DNA of 53,534 nucleotides from Clostridia bacterium (GCA_017435665.1 JAFSEP010000057.1:1-53534), one strand, 5' to 3'. Shown: positions 7,484 through 15,926, counted from the first letter of the stretch. The notes: generated by a model not told the origin, from the letters alone. Translations and numbers: made by a program.

Positions 7484-7512
7484 ATAATACCACTTTCAGG
7501 AACAAAAGTCAA
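7484..7512 (-). promoter_or_regulatory. Promoter of the amino-acid permease gene
   Basis: Minus strand -35 TTGACT (7512-7507), 17-bp spacer, -10 TATTAT (7489-7484). Confidence 0.7.
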
Positions 7513-7542
7513 TGAAATACTGTAATAACTCTTGACACACAG

Positions 7543-7590
7543 AAAAAAACACCTGCTTTTTTACCGACTATCCGTAAAGCAGATGTTTTA
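7543..7590 (-). terminator. Intrinsic terminator of lexA
   Basis: A stem pairing about 7546-7560 with 7575-7589, with one mismatch. On the minus strand a run of seven T (7549-7543) follows. It is 20-60 bp past the lexA stop codon. Confidence 0.8.
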
Positions 7591-7609
7591 CTTATGCTGT
7601 TTTTCAATT

Positions 7610-8203
7610 TTATAAATATCTGAGCACAGCCACAACCTTACCCAAAACGGCTACCTCATCAACTATAATAGGCTCGTAAGCATCGTTTTCGGGCTGAAGT
7701 CTGAAGTGACCGTTTTCCTTGTAAAAGGTTTTGACCGTTGCTTCATCGCCGATAAGAGCAACAACCATATCACCGTTACGGGCAACGGGAGTCTGCTCGG
7801 CAAAGATAATATCACCGTCAAATATACCTGCATTAAGCATACTTTCACCCTTGACCTTCAGGGCAAAAAGAGGCTTATCGCTTGAAACATAGCCCGAATA
7901 AGGCAGATAACCCTCCACCTGCTCAACGGCGAGTATCGGTGCACCTGCCGTAATTGTTCCGAGAAGGGGCACGTGATGAACGTTCTCCGCCTGGCCCATT
8001 ATTCTTATAGAACGTTTAAGCATAGGGTCCCTCTGTATATAGCCTTTTTCCTCAAGAGCATCAAGATTATTCTGCACGGATGAGGTTGATTTAAGACCGA
8101 CTGCAGAGCAGATTTCTCTTACAGACGGCGGAACATTGGTAACAGAAAGACGCTCTTTAAGAAACTCAAGTATTCTTTGCTGATTTATGCTCAGATCCTG
8201 CAT
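7610..8203 (-). CDS. lexA: LexA repressor
   Basis: SOS-response repressor of 197 aa, cytoplasmic. Residues 1-66 are the winged helix-turn-helix (PSVREICSAVGLKSTSSVQNNL as recognition region). The RecA-stimulated self-cleavage bond is A86-G87 in GTITAGAPI. The S24 peptidase dyad is S121 (VKGESMLNAG) and K158 (EATVKTFY). Length and order match the family. The gene is monocistronic, with its own promoter and terminator. A palindrome over the -35 box suggests autoregulation. Repression of SOS genes and relief by RecA on single-stranded DNA are family knowledge. Confidence 0.97.
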   Translation of the reverse strand: MQDLSINQQRILEFLKERLSVTNVPPSVREICSAVGLKSTSSVQNNLDALEEKGYIQRDPMLKRSIRIMGQAENVHHVPLLGTITAGAPILAVEQVEGYLPYSGYVSSDKPLFALKVKGESMLNAGIFDGDIIFAEQTPVARNGDMVVALIGDEATVKTFYKENGHFRLQPENDAYEPIIVDEVAVLGKVVAVLRYL

Positions 8204-8268
8204 AAAATAACACCTCCGATAAAGTTTATAACCAAGTTCAATTTTAAAGTATTTTTCTTTACATCGGA

Positions 8269-8297
8269 ATTATAACACATCTTTTCAGAAAAAGCAA
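8269..8297 (-). promoter_or_regulatory. lexA promoter
   Basis: Minus strand -35 TTGCTT (8297-8292), 17-bp spacer, -10 TATAAT (8274-8269). Confidence 0.75.
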
Positions 8298-8309
8298 ACA
8301 TTTGTTTGC
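8294..8309. promoter_or_regulatory. Candidate LexA operator
   Basis: The perfect palindrome GCAAAC-ATTT-GTTTGC overlaps the lexA -35 hexamer. Its geometry, half-site, 4-nt spacer, half-site, matches Gram-positive SOS boxes (GAAC-N4-GTTC type), although the half-site AAAC/GTTT differs by one base. Confidence 0.55.
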
Positions 8310-8460
8310 CATTTTTCATATTTTTTTGAGTTTTTTTATTTTCATCAATCTTTTTTCGACACTTTTCAAACAATGTATAAGAAAACTGTCGAAATTAATT
8401 CCAAAATAATAACAAACTAACTTAACTTTTTATTCACTGCAAACACAAACTAATGTTTTA

Positions 8461-8634
8461 TCATATATGCGTACCGAAAATGAACCGCAACATTTACGGT
8501 ACACTCCTCCTAAGGCAATACTCCTTTTTTGTTAGTTTTTTATCGGATATCCGTCCGATGTATTGCCTGAAAAATCCCCTCATATTTTTCCTGAAACAGA
8601 CTTCAAGCCTCCTCTTGAAGTCTGTTTCATTTTT
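8461..8634 (+). ncRNA. Candidate small RNA with CU-rich single-stranded segments
   Basis: The 513-bp gap 8204-8716 contains three successive hairpins. They are 8471-8476/8497-8502 with an inner AAATG/CATTT stem, 8514-8521/8560-8567 with an inner ATCGGA/TCCGAT, and a 15-bp terminator 8593-8607/8614-8628 with a T tail. Between or in their loops lie TCCTCC (8505), ACTCC (8520), TCCCCTC (8575) and CCTCCT (8608), all complementary to Shine-Dalgarno sequences. No matching RNA family is recognised. The 5' end is undefined. Confidence 0.4.
8593..8634 (+). terminator. Strong intrinsic terminator of the candidate small RNA
   Basis: A perfect 15-bp stem with loop CCTCCT followed by ATTTTTAT. No annotated plus-strand gene ends before it, which is why an RNA gene is suspected upstream. 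Confidence 0.85.
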
Positions 8635-8716
8635 ATATATAAAATCATAAGGATGAATAAACCGCATACCGACGGGTAAAAATAACTGTATCAAAAAATA
8701 TGATTGGTGGAAGAAT

Positions 8717-9457
8717 ATGAATAACAGAAACTCATACAATAAAAACAGTAAAGGCTTCTATATAGCCCTCAGCGTTTCTCTCATTGCAGTAATAGCCGCA
8801 ACAATAGGCATAACCTATACCACGAGAAAAATCAAGGTTGACACGGGTATAATCTCAACAACGGTTGATTGGGATAACAATTCATACACAATACCCGAAA
8901 ATCCCGCAAACAATGACTCGGAAGACGTGCCTGACGACAGATACACTACGCAGCCGGAGCCTGCGGAAACCGAGCCTGATGAGCCCGCCGAAGACGAAAC
9001 CGAGCCCTCAAATCAGGAGACAGCCACAACTGAAAAGAACATTTCCTGCGCCCTGCCTATGGGAACACGCATACTGAAGGATTATTCAAACGGTGCTATG
9101 GTGAAATCAAAAACCATGAATGACTGGAGGCTTCACAACGGAGTTGACTTTTCAGGCGAATTCGGTGACGAAATAAAATCCGTGTGTGACGGTACGGTAA
9201 GCAGCGTTTATACGGACTCTATGTGGGGTAAGGTTATTGAAATCCGGCATGACGGAAAAATGTCTGCAAAATACTGCGGCTTTGACGAGATCAACGTGAA
9301 TGAAGGAGACATCGTTGCCAAGGAACAAATCCTCGGCACACTGGGTACTATCCCCGTAGAAAGTGCAGATAATACCCACCTGCATCTGGAAATTACCGTA
9401 AACGGCGAAACCGTTGACCCCATCGAAGCACTCGGGCGTGACAATCCCACAGAATAA
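8717..9457 (+). CDS. Membrane-anchored M23 peptidase, SpoIIQ-like
   Basis: A 246-aa bitopic protein: short cytoplasmic N-terminus, one membrane helix at about 13-35, an acidic Pro/Glu/Thr linker (about 60-107), then an extracytoplasmic LytM/M23 domain (about 135-237). The zinc ligands are intact: H140 and D144 (LHNGVDF) and H223 in HLH (221-223). Size and layout fit SpoIIQ, the forespore half of the SpoIIQ-SpoIIIAH channel, and clostridial SpoIIQ often keeps the metal site. A general endopeptidase is the alternative. Its ATG follows GGTGGAAG. It stands alone between terminators. Confidence 0.82.
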   Translation: MNNRNSYNKNSKGFYIALSVSLIAVIAATIGITYTTRKIKVDTGIISTTVDWDNNSYTIPENPANNDSEDVPDDRYTTQPEPAETEPDEPAEDETEPSNQETATTEKNISCALPMGTRILKDYSNGAMVKSKTMNDWRLHNGVDFSGEFGDEIKSVCDGTVSSVYTDSMWGKVIEIRHDGKMSAKYCGFDEINVNEGDIVAKEQILGTLGTIPVESADNTHLHLEITVNGETVDPIEALGRDNPTE

Positions 9458-9486
9458 ATCGCCTTCGACATCGCTGAGAGGCAAGG

Positions 9487-9527
9487 AAAAAGAGACATAA
9501 GGGTTTTATCTCCTATGTCTCTTTTTT
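9487..9527. terminator. Bidirectional terminator between M23 peptidase and ABC genes
   Basis: A stem of about 13 bp (9487-9499 with 9514-9526), A-rich on one side and T-rich on the other, placed between two convergent genes. Confidence 0.85.
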
Positions 9528-9528
9528 A

Positions 9529-11592
9529 TTAATCAAGCTCATATAAGCCGTTATAAAGCTGATAGTATTTACCCTCCTGAGCAATCAGCGTCTCGTGATT
9601 ACCCTGCTCGATAATCTCACCGTGCTCAAGAACCATAATCTGATCGGAGTTTCTTACCGTTGACAGACGGTGGGCAATAACAAACACCGTTCTGTTTTCC
9701 ATAAGCCGATCCATACCCTTTTCAATAAGAGCTTCTGTTCGGGTATCTATGGAGCTTGTAGCTTCATCAAGAATAAGAATTGCCGGGTCTGCAACCGCTG
9801 CTCTTGCAATCGAAAGCAACTGTCTCTGTCCCTGACTGAGATTTCCTCCGTCACCCGTGATTTCTGTTTGATAGCCCTTAGGAAGTCTTGAAATAAACGA
9901 GTGAGCATTGGCAATCTTTGCTGCCTCTACAACCTCTTCGTCCGTTGCATCAAGTCTGCCGTAACGGATATTGTCCGCAATGGTACCCGAGAAGAGGTTT
10001 ACGTCCTGAAGTACCATTGAAAGTGCTCCTCTGAGAGAATCCTTTTCAATAGCCTTTATATCAATTCCGTCAACGGTTATGGTGCCTTCCTGAATATCAT
10101 AGAAACGGTTGACAAGATTGGTTATAGTTGTTTTACCTGCACCCGTTGAGCCTACAAAAGCTATCTTTTCGTTAGGTCTTGCAACTATATTGATATCCTT
10201 GAGGACGGTCTTATCCTCATTATATCCGAAGCTGACATTTTCAAATTCAACCTGACCCTTTACCTCGGTATATACATATTCTCCCTCAATAAGAGGTACC
10301 TTCCAGGCATATACCCAGCCGTAATCATCACATTCGGTATAGCTTCCGTTTTCATCCTTCACTACCTTGACAAGCTTCACGTTACCCTCATCTATCTCAT
10401 GAGGCATATCCATTATTTCAAATATTCTCTCTGCACCGGCAAGTGCCTGCATAAGAGACGTGAACTGTGAAGCAATTGATGTTATGGGAGACGAGAAGGA
10501 CTTGGAATAGCTCAGATAAGCCACAAGACGGCCTGCATTCATAGCTGTTCCGCCGCTGGTAATAATCATAGTGGCACCGAAAAGAGCACAGATAGCATAG
10601 TTTACCTGAGTGATAAATGTCATCAAGGGCATTAGAAGTCCGGTTATGGTGTTTGCTCCGATACCGACTCTTCTCAGGTTATTTGCAAGAGCTGCAAAGT
10701 CCTGCTTGTTCTTTTCTTCATAGCTGAAAAGCTTTATAACACGCTGACCTCTTATGTATTCTTCTATGTATGCATTACAGCTTCCCATTGCCTTCTGGTA
10801 CTTGGCGAACTGCTTTGCACTCAAAACGCTGATAACCAGAACAACGATTACAATAAATATAAGAGAAGCAAAAAGAATAAGCGTTATCTTGGGACTGTAA
10901 TAAAGCATCATTGCAACTGTTGCAATAAGCGTTACACCCGAGGAAAGCAGGGTTGTCATACCCTCATTGACAATATTATTGATAGCCGAAACGTCAGAGG
11001 TAAATCGGCTCATAATATCGCCCTTTTTCTGAGAATCGAAATACTTTACGGGCAAGCCCTGAATATGATCAAAAAGATCCTTACGGATAATTCTCATAGT
11101 TCTCTGGGAAATCTGCAGCATTATTCTGGAATAGCCGTAGTTAGCCAGAGCCGAAACAATACTCAGCCCCATCATAAGTCCCAGCCACAGGGCTATCTGC
11201 TGAATGAAATCGCCCCTGCTCATTCTGTTATTGACGTCAAGCACCTTCTGACAAAGGTTTACTATGGGTTCATTGATTGCAGTTGATGCAACGCTGAAAA
11301 GCGCCGCACCGATAACAAGAAGTAAAACAAGTGCAAACAAAGCCTTACTCTTCATAACGTATCCGAACAGACGCTTAAAGGTCTTTTTTGCGTTCTTGGG
11401 CTTGTTTTTGTTTTCCTTGGGCTTTGCGGGAGCCTTGGCTTCCCCTTCGGGAATATCCATCATTTTCCGCATTTTCTTAGCAATGGCTCTTAAAATCTTC
11501 TGTTTAAAAGTCAGCTTTTTCTTTTCAGTGGGAGCTGTTTCCTGTGCGGTTACAGCATTGTTTTCACTTACATCAGGAGTTGTGTTACTCAT
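9529..11592 (-). CDS. Heterodimeric ABC exporter, catalytic subunit
   Basis: A 687-aa half-transporter. It has a charged cytoplasmic extension (1-80, Lys-rich), six membrane helices (about 85-380), an unusual linker of some 50 aa with aromatic and acidic residues before the ATPase, then the nucleotide-binding domain. Walker A is GSTGAGKTT, the signature is LSQGQ, Walker B ends LILDEATSS with the catalytic Glu, and the switch His is in IAHRLST. All are canonical, so this subunit supplies the active ATP site. The ATG overlaps the partner's stop by 4 bp (ATGA), implying translational coupling. Type I multidrug or peptide exporter; the substrate is unknown. Confidence 0.9.
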   Translation of the reverse strand: MSNTTPDVSENNAVTAQETAPTEKKKLTFKQKILRAIAKKMRKMMDIPEGEAKAPAKPKENKNKPKNAKKTFKRLFGYVMKSKALFALVLLLVIGAALFSVASTAINEPIVNLCQKVLDVNNRMSRGDFIQQIALWLGLMMGLSIVSALANYGYSRIMLQISQRTMRIIRKDLFDHIQGLPVKYFDSQKKGDIMSRFTSDVSAINNIVNEGMTTLLSSGVTLIATVAMMLYYSPKITLILFASLIFIVIVVLVISVLSAKQFAKYQKAMGSCNAYIEEYIRGQRVIKLFSYEEKNKQDFAALANNLRRVGIGANTITGLLMPLMTFITQVNYAICALFGATMIITSGGTAMNAGRLVAYLSYSKSFSSPITSIASQFTSLMQALAGAERIFEIMDMPHEIDEGNVKLVKVVKDENGSYTECDDYGWVYAWKVPLIEGEYVYTEVKGQVEFENVSFGYNEDKTVLKDINIVARPNEKIAFVGSTGAGKTTITNLVNRFYDIQEGTITVDGIDIKAIEKDSLRGALSMVLQDVNLFSGTIADNIRYGRLDATDEEVVEAAKIANAHSFISRLPKGYQTEITGDGGNLSQGQRQLLSIARAAVADPAILILDEATSSIDTRTEALIEKGMDRLMENRTVFVIAHRLSTVRNSDQIMVLEHGEIIEQGNHETLIAQEGKYYQLYNGLYELD

Positions 11593-13346
11593 TGTGCCAA
11601 CGCTCCTTTCTGCTGTGAAATATATATTTCCTTATAAATTTCGCTATTTTCAAGCAGCTCATCGTGTGTTCCCACACCCACAATCTTACCGTCATCGAGA
11701 ATTATAATTTTATCTGCGTGTTTAACGGAATTAATACGCTGTGCAATAATAATTTTCGTGGTATCGGGAAGATATGAAGCAAGACCGTCACGTATTTTGG
11801 TGTCCGTTGCGGTATCGACGGCACTTGTGCTGTCGTCAAAGATAAGCACCTTAGGAGCTCTGAGAAGTGCTCTTGCAATACAAAGGCGCTGCTTCTGTCC
11901 GCCCGAAACGTTAACACCGCCCTGCTCAAGCTTGGTTTCATATCCGTCGGCAAATTCTGAAATGAATTCATGGGCCTGAGCAATTTTGCAGGCCTCCTCA
12001 ATCATTTCATCACTTGCACCACGGTTGCCCCAAAGGAGATTTTCCTTTATGGTTCCTGAGAAAAGAACGTTATTCTGAAGCACCATTGAAACTCCCTCAC
12101 GAAGATTTTCAAAGGTATAATCCTTAACATTTCTTCCGCTTACGAGAACCTCGCCGCCCGTAGCTTCATAAAGCCTGGGTATAAGTGAAACAAGGGTGGT
12201 TTTAGCTGAACCGGTGGCTCCGATAACCCCCACTATTTCACCTGATTTTATGCTGATATTTATATTTTCAAGAACGTTTTTCTCAGCTTCGGAACTATAT
12301 TTGAAGCTGACGTTTCTGAATTCTATGCTGCCGTCGGTCACCTTGAGCGATTTATCTGCATTCTCATCGGTGACGGAGGGCTTTTCGTCAAGAACCTCGT
12401 TTACTCGCTTTATTGAAGCCCTTGCCATAACCATGGTAATGAATATCATGGTAAACGTCATAAGGGAGGTTATAACAGAAGATATGTATGAGGTAAATGC
12501 GGTTAGGGTACCTATTTCAAGGGCTCCCTCCTGACCTGCAAAATCATAAATCTGTATACTTCCGTTCCAGAGTGTATAAATCATACAACCGAAAAGAACA
12601 AGCATAAGAATGGGAAGATTGAGCATCATTATCTTCTGTGCAGCCATAGTTGCGTGGTAGAGACCGTTATTGGCTTCGTTAAACTTATCTTTTTCCTTGT
12701 TCTCTCTGACAAATGACTTAACAACTCTTATACCGAGGAAGTTTTCCTGAAGAGTTTTATTGAATTTATCGGTTTTCTCAAGCATAATCCTGAACTTGGG
12801 AACAACGATTACTGCCATAATCATAAACACGGCAACTATTATAGGAATAACAAACCAGAAAACCTTTGACAACTCAGCGCTGATTCTTCTGGCTTCTATG
12901 CACGCAAAGATGAGGGTCAACGGTGCTTTGATAAAGAAATTCAGAAAGGTCGAAAACACCATCTGAACGGAGTTTGTATCATTGATAATTCTTGTTATAA
13001 GTGATGCTGTTGTAAACTTATCGATATTATCAAATGAAAAATCCTGCACCTTATTGAAAATGGCAATTCGCATATTTGCCGTAAAGCCAAGACTTGCAAT
13101 AGCCGCACATCTTGCCGCAAGGAAGCCCAGAAGCAGAATGGCAAAGGAATAGACAAGCATCAGCAATATCTGATGACGAAGCTCTGCAAGATTTCCCATG
13201 CTTTCAATATTCGGAATAATATCATCGATAATTTTTGCCGTTATCAGGGGAAGCTCAATCTCAAGATAAACAACAACAAGGACAAAAACAGCTGAAAGCA
13301 GGGCAAATATCCAATTTCCCTTAACAAAATTTAGATAACGCTTCAT
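11589..13346 (-). CDS. Heterodimeric ABC exporter, degenerate-site subunit
   Basis: A 585-aa half-transporter with six membrane helices (about 1-310) and an ATPase domain. Walker A reads GATGSAKTT, Walker B ends LIFDDSTSA with Asp in place of the catalytic Glu, and the switch position is Gln (IAQRINS) in place of His. Its own signature (VSGGQ) is intact. This is the pattern of asymmetric exporters such as BmrC/BmrD, where one of two ATP sites is degenerate. It is first in the pair and overlaps the next gene by 4 bp. The strong site AAAGGAGGATCAC precedes the ATG. It begins 27 bp after mgtE and may be read through from it. Confidence 0.9.
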   Translation of the reverse strand: MKRYLNFVKGNWIFALLSAVFVLVVVYLEIELPLITAKIIDDIIPNIESMGNLAELRHQILLMLVYSFAILLLGFLAARCAAIASLGFTANMRIAIFNKVQDFSFDNIDKFTTASLITRIINDTNSVQMVFSTFLNFFIKAPLTLIFACIEARRISAELSKVFWFVIPIIVAVFMIMAVIVVPKFRIMLEKTDKFNKTLQENFLGIRVVKSFVRENKEKDKFNEANNGLYHATMAAQKIMMLNLPILMLVLFGCMIYTLWNGSIQIYDFAGQEGALEIGTLTAFTSYISSVITSLMTFTMIFITMVMARASIKRVNEVLDEKPSVTDENADKSLKVTDGSIEFRNVSFKYSSEAEKNVLENINISIKSGEIVGVIGATGSAKTTLVSLIPRLYEATGGEVLVSGRNVKDYTFENLREGVSMVLQNNVLFSGTIKENLLWGNRGASDEMIEEACKIAQAHEFISEFADGYETKLEQGGVNVSGGQKQRLCIARALLRAPKVLIFDDSTSAVDTATDTKIRDGLASYLPDTTKIIIAQRINSVKHADKIIILDDGKIVGVGTHDELLENSEIYKEIYISQQKGALAQ

Positions 13347-13373
13347 CTGTTATGTGATCCTCCTTTCAAAATT

Positions 13374-14759
13374 TTATACACCGAAATCAATAATTGCGTT
13401 TGCAAGACTGAAATATATCAGCAAGGAAACTGCATCAACAACGGTGCTTATCATCGGACCTGTCATCATGGCAGGGTCGAGCTTCAGAAGCTTTGCCACT
13501 ATGGGAAGCGTACAGCCCATTACCTTCGCCACCACAACAACGCAAAGAATTGCAAGACTTACCACGAGAACAACGTTGTTTGTGGCATCGCTGCCAAGGA
13601 ACGTGCCCCTGAGCAGAATCATACGCAGGGCATTTACCAAAGCCAGCACTACGCCGACAATCAGCGAAACCCTTATTTCCTTCCAGAGCACCTTCAGGTA
13701 ATCCCTCGTTCTTATCTCACCCAGAGCAAGACCACGGATTATAAGGGTTGAAACCTGGCTTCCCGAATTACCGCCCGTACCCATAAGCATAGGTATGCAG
13801 GCTGTAAGTCCGGCCACAACGGCGAGCTTATTTTCAAAGCCGTCGATAATATATCCGGTAAACGTTGACGTTACAAGAAGCACTATAAGCCAGGGTATAC
13901 GGTTTTTGGCAAGGCTTAAAACTCCCGTCTTCAGATATTCATCGTCAGACGGAGTAAGGCTGGCCATTTTTTCAAAGTCTTCCGTAGCCTCTTCTTCAAT
14001 AATATCAACGATATCGTCAATTGTGATAATACCTACAAGTCTGTTTTCCTTGTCCACAACGGGAACGGAAAGCAGGTCGTATTTTTTTGCAAGTGCCGCA
14101 ACCTCTTCCTGGTCGTCAAGAGCCTGAACGCTGACAACCATTTCATCATCAAGCATAATATCCTTGATTTTCATATCCTCATTGCTTAAAAGCAAGCGTC
14201 TGAGGGGAAGGGTTCCCACAAGATGACGGCTGTCGTCAATGCAATAGCAGGTGTAAATAGTTTCCTTATCCACGCCCGTTGCTCTGATATGAGCTATGGC
14301 TTCCTTTACGTTAAGTCTGTCGTGAAGCTCAACCATTTCAACAGTCATCACACTTCCCGCACAATTGTCGGGATACTCAAGGAAACGGTTAATGGTATCA
14401 CGGGTTTCCTTATCCGTATTTGCAAGAACACGCCTTACCACGTTAGCCGGCACCTCCTCAAGGAAGTCAACGGCGTCATCAAGGAAGAGCTCGTCCATAA
14501 GACCTGCTATTTCCTTATCTGAGATAGACTGTATAATAACCTGCTGCCAATCGGAATCAAGGTAAGCAAAAACCTCAGCCGAAATATTCTTTGGCATAAT
14601 GCGGAAAACCTTAACGGCGGCTTTCTCATCTTCAATAAGCATAATAAACTCTGCAATATCCGCATAGTTTATTTCCACAAGCTCTTCTTTAAGCTCCTTG
14701 AGCTTGTTATCTCTCAGGAGTTCAAAGAGCTCCCAGAATAAGTTTTCATCAAATTCCAT
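13374..14759 (-). CDS. mgtE: Magnesium transporter MgtE
   Basis: A 461-aa Mg2+ channel. The N-terminal superhelical domain (about 1-130) is followed by paired CBS domains (about 135-255, with VPVVDKENRLVGIITIDDIVD) and five membrane helices (about 285-461). The pore region has the family sequence MGTGGNSGSQ. In the family the cytosolic domains close the pore when Mg2+ is high. The frame is open to 14792, but the ATG at 14759 follows AAAGAGGCAT and begins MEFDENLF, the expected start. It is preceded by a leader of about 180 nt from a clear promoter. It is possibly co-transcribed with the ABC pair. Confidence 0.95.
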   Translation of the reverse strand: MEFDENLFWELFELLRDNKLKELKEELVEINYADIAEFIMLIEDEKAAVKVFRIMPKNISAEVFAYLDSDWQQVIIQSISDKEIAGLMDELFLDDAVDFLEEVPANVVRRVLANTDKETRDTINRFLEYPDNCAGSVMTVEMVELHDRLNVKEAIAHIRATGVDKETIYTCYCIDDSRHLVGTLPLRRLLLSNEDMKIKDIMLDDEMVVSVQALDDQEEVAALAKKYDLLSVPVVDKENRLVGIITIDDIVDIIEEEATEDFEKMASLTPSDDEYLKTGVLSLAKNRIPWLIVLLVTSTFTGYIIDGFENKLAVVAGLTACIPMLMGTGGNSGSQVSTLIIRGLALGEIRTRDYLKVLWKEIRVSLIVGVVLALVNALRMILLRGTFLGSDATNNVVLVVSLAILCVVVVAKVMGCTLPIVAKLLKLDPAMMTGPMISTVVDAVSLLIYFSLANAIIDFGV

Positions 14760-14939
14760 ACAGATGCCTCTTTTCTTTCTAAAGAAGCGCAAGCGTTATA
14801 ATACCTGATGAAAGGGCACTAAGTCCGCTGCATACGCATCTTTATTTAAAATTCTACTCGGGGGTTTCCCATCGCCGTTTGTCAACGAACTCACCGCCTT
14901 ACCTATAATCTTGATAAAAAAGGATAACACTATCCAATC
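14760..14939 (-). promoter_or_regulatory. Long 5' leader of mgtE, unassigned
   Basis: About 180 nt separate the predicted start site (near 14939) from the mgtE ATG. The transcript opens with the small stem GGATA-GTGT-TATCC followed by six T. It then has a G-rich stretch with GGCGGTGAG and GGCGATGGGAAACCC, and several short complementary segments. I could not match it to the M-box, whose GAGGCTCC core is absent, or to another riboswitch I know. A cis-regulator is suspected only from length, position and gene type. Confidence 0.35.
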
Positions 14940-14945
14940 CTAACT

Positions 14946-14974
14946 ATTTTACTATTCAAAATCAATTAAGTCAA
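14946..14974 (-). promoter_or_regulatory. mgtE promoter
   Basis: Minus strand -35 TTGACT (14974-14969), 17-bp spacer, -10 TAAAAT (14951-14946). Confidence 0.75.
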
Positions 14975-15040
14975 TACAAAACCGGGGGATAATAAAATTT
15001 AAAGTTTAAAAATAATTTTTATTCTTCTTTTCTCTGAATA

Positions 15041-15051
15041 TGTGATATAAT
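15041..15051 (+). promoter_or_regulatory. -10 region of the TSUP permease gene
   Basis: TATAAT at 15046-15051 is preceded by TGTGA. No convincing -35 is visible, so this may be an extended or activated promoter. It lies about 40 bp before the ATG. Confidence 0.5.
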
Positions 15052-15091
15052 ACACGGGTTAAACATTATACCCGAAAGGATTTTCAAACAA

Positions 15092-15871
15092 ATGGAGCTG
15101 TTAAAAATAATACTCGTTACCTTCGCCGCAGGTATGGGAGCAGGCATCGGCACCGGATTGGCGGGACTTTCGGCAGCAGCCGTAATTTCACCAATGCTTA
15201 TTACCTTACTTGATTATCCCGCATATGAAGCAGTAGGTATCGCTCTTGCCTCAGATGTTCTCGCTTCGGCTGCATCTGCGTGGACTTATCACAAAAACAA
15301 GAACCTTGATATTAAAAACGGTATTGTAATGATGATGTCCGTAATCGCTTTCACTCTGCTGGGAAGCTATCTGGGTTCATTTATCCCCCACTCAACCATG
15401 GGTAATTTTTCAATCTTCGGAACCTTCATCCTCGGCATGAGATTTATCGTAAAGCCCGTTATGAAAACCGAAAGCAAAATGATGACGATTGAAAGAAAAA
15501 AGGCAATAATCTATTCAATCGTAAACGGTGCTATGGTTGGTCTGGTCTGCGGTGTTATGGGTGCAGGCGGCGGTATGATGATGCTGATGGTTCTCACATC
15601 GGTTCTCGGCTACGAGCTTAAAACTGCCGTCGGAACAAGCGTTTTCATTATGACCTTCACAGCCTTCACAGGCTCTGTTTCCCACTTTGCCATAAACGGC
15701 GGCATCTCAAGTCCTCTCATTCTCGTGCTTTGCATTATATTCACCCTTTTGGGTGCGGCTGTATCTGCCAAATTTGCAAATATGGCTACACCGAAAACCC
15801 TCAACAGAGTTGTGGGTATCGGTCTTGCTCTGATTTCAGCAGCTATGCTGGCGGTGTCATTAATTAAATAA
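15092..15871 (+). CDS. TSUP (TauE/SafE) family permease
   Basis: A 259-aa membrane protein with about eight helices and the two-fold repeat of the TSUP family: GAGIGTGLAGLSAAAVISP at the start of the first half and GVMGAGGGMMMLMVL at the start of the second. Family members move sulfite, sulfoacetate or related organosulfur anions, usually outward; the substrate here cannot be told. The ATG follows AAAGGATTTTCAAACAA. It is monocistronic and divergent from mgtE, with a terminator downstream. No sulfur-metabolism gene is adjacent. Confidence 0.88.
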   Translation: MELLKIILVTFAAGMGAGIGTGLAGLSAAAVISPMLITLLDYPAYEAVGIALASDVLASAASAWTYHKNKNLDIKNGIVMMMSVIAFTLLGSYLGSFIPHSTMGNFSIFGTFILGMRFIVKPVMKTESKMMTIERKKAIIYSIVNGAMVGLVCGVMGAGGGMMMLMVLTSVLGYELKTAVGTSVFIMTFTAFTGSVSHFAINGGISSPLILVLCIIFTLLGAAVSAKFANMATPKTLNRVVGIGLALISAAMLAVSLIK

Positions 15872-15878
15872 TCATTAA

Positions 15879-15926
15879 ACAAAGGTCGGTCAACGCTTTG
15901 CATCTTGACAAGACCTTTGTTTTTTT
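15879..15926 (+). terminator. Terminator of the TSUP gene
   Basis: A perfect 9-bp stem ACAAAGGTC/GACCTTTGT (15879-15887 with 15912-15920), a large loop, then six T. The promoter of the next gene is embedded in the loop and 3' arm. Confidence 0.8.

Noticed and set aside
8191-8373. 60-aa minus-strand ORF before lexA.
   Set aside because: It covers the lexA promoter and operator and overlaps the lexA start; low-complexity Lys/Asn content.
8453-8650. 65-aa plus-strand ORF, or a 6S RNA, in the gap before the M23 gene.
   Set aside because: The ORF has no ribosome site and passes through the terminator stem. 6S was rejected because the region folds as separate hairpins with a terminal T-tailed stem instead of one long bulged rod.
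14760-14939. M-box, SAM or c-di-AMP riboswitch before mgtE.
   Set aside because: The conserved cores I know for these families are not present; only a short TTATCAAGA-like string resembles the SAM-I start.
15100-15900. A plus-strand operon joining the TSUP permease with the beta-galactosidase.
   Set aside because: A terminator with six T and a new consensus promoter separate them, although they overlap physically.
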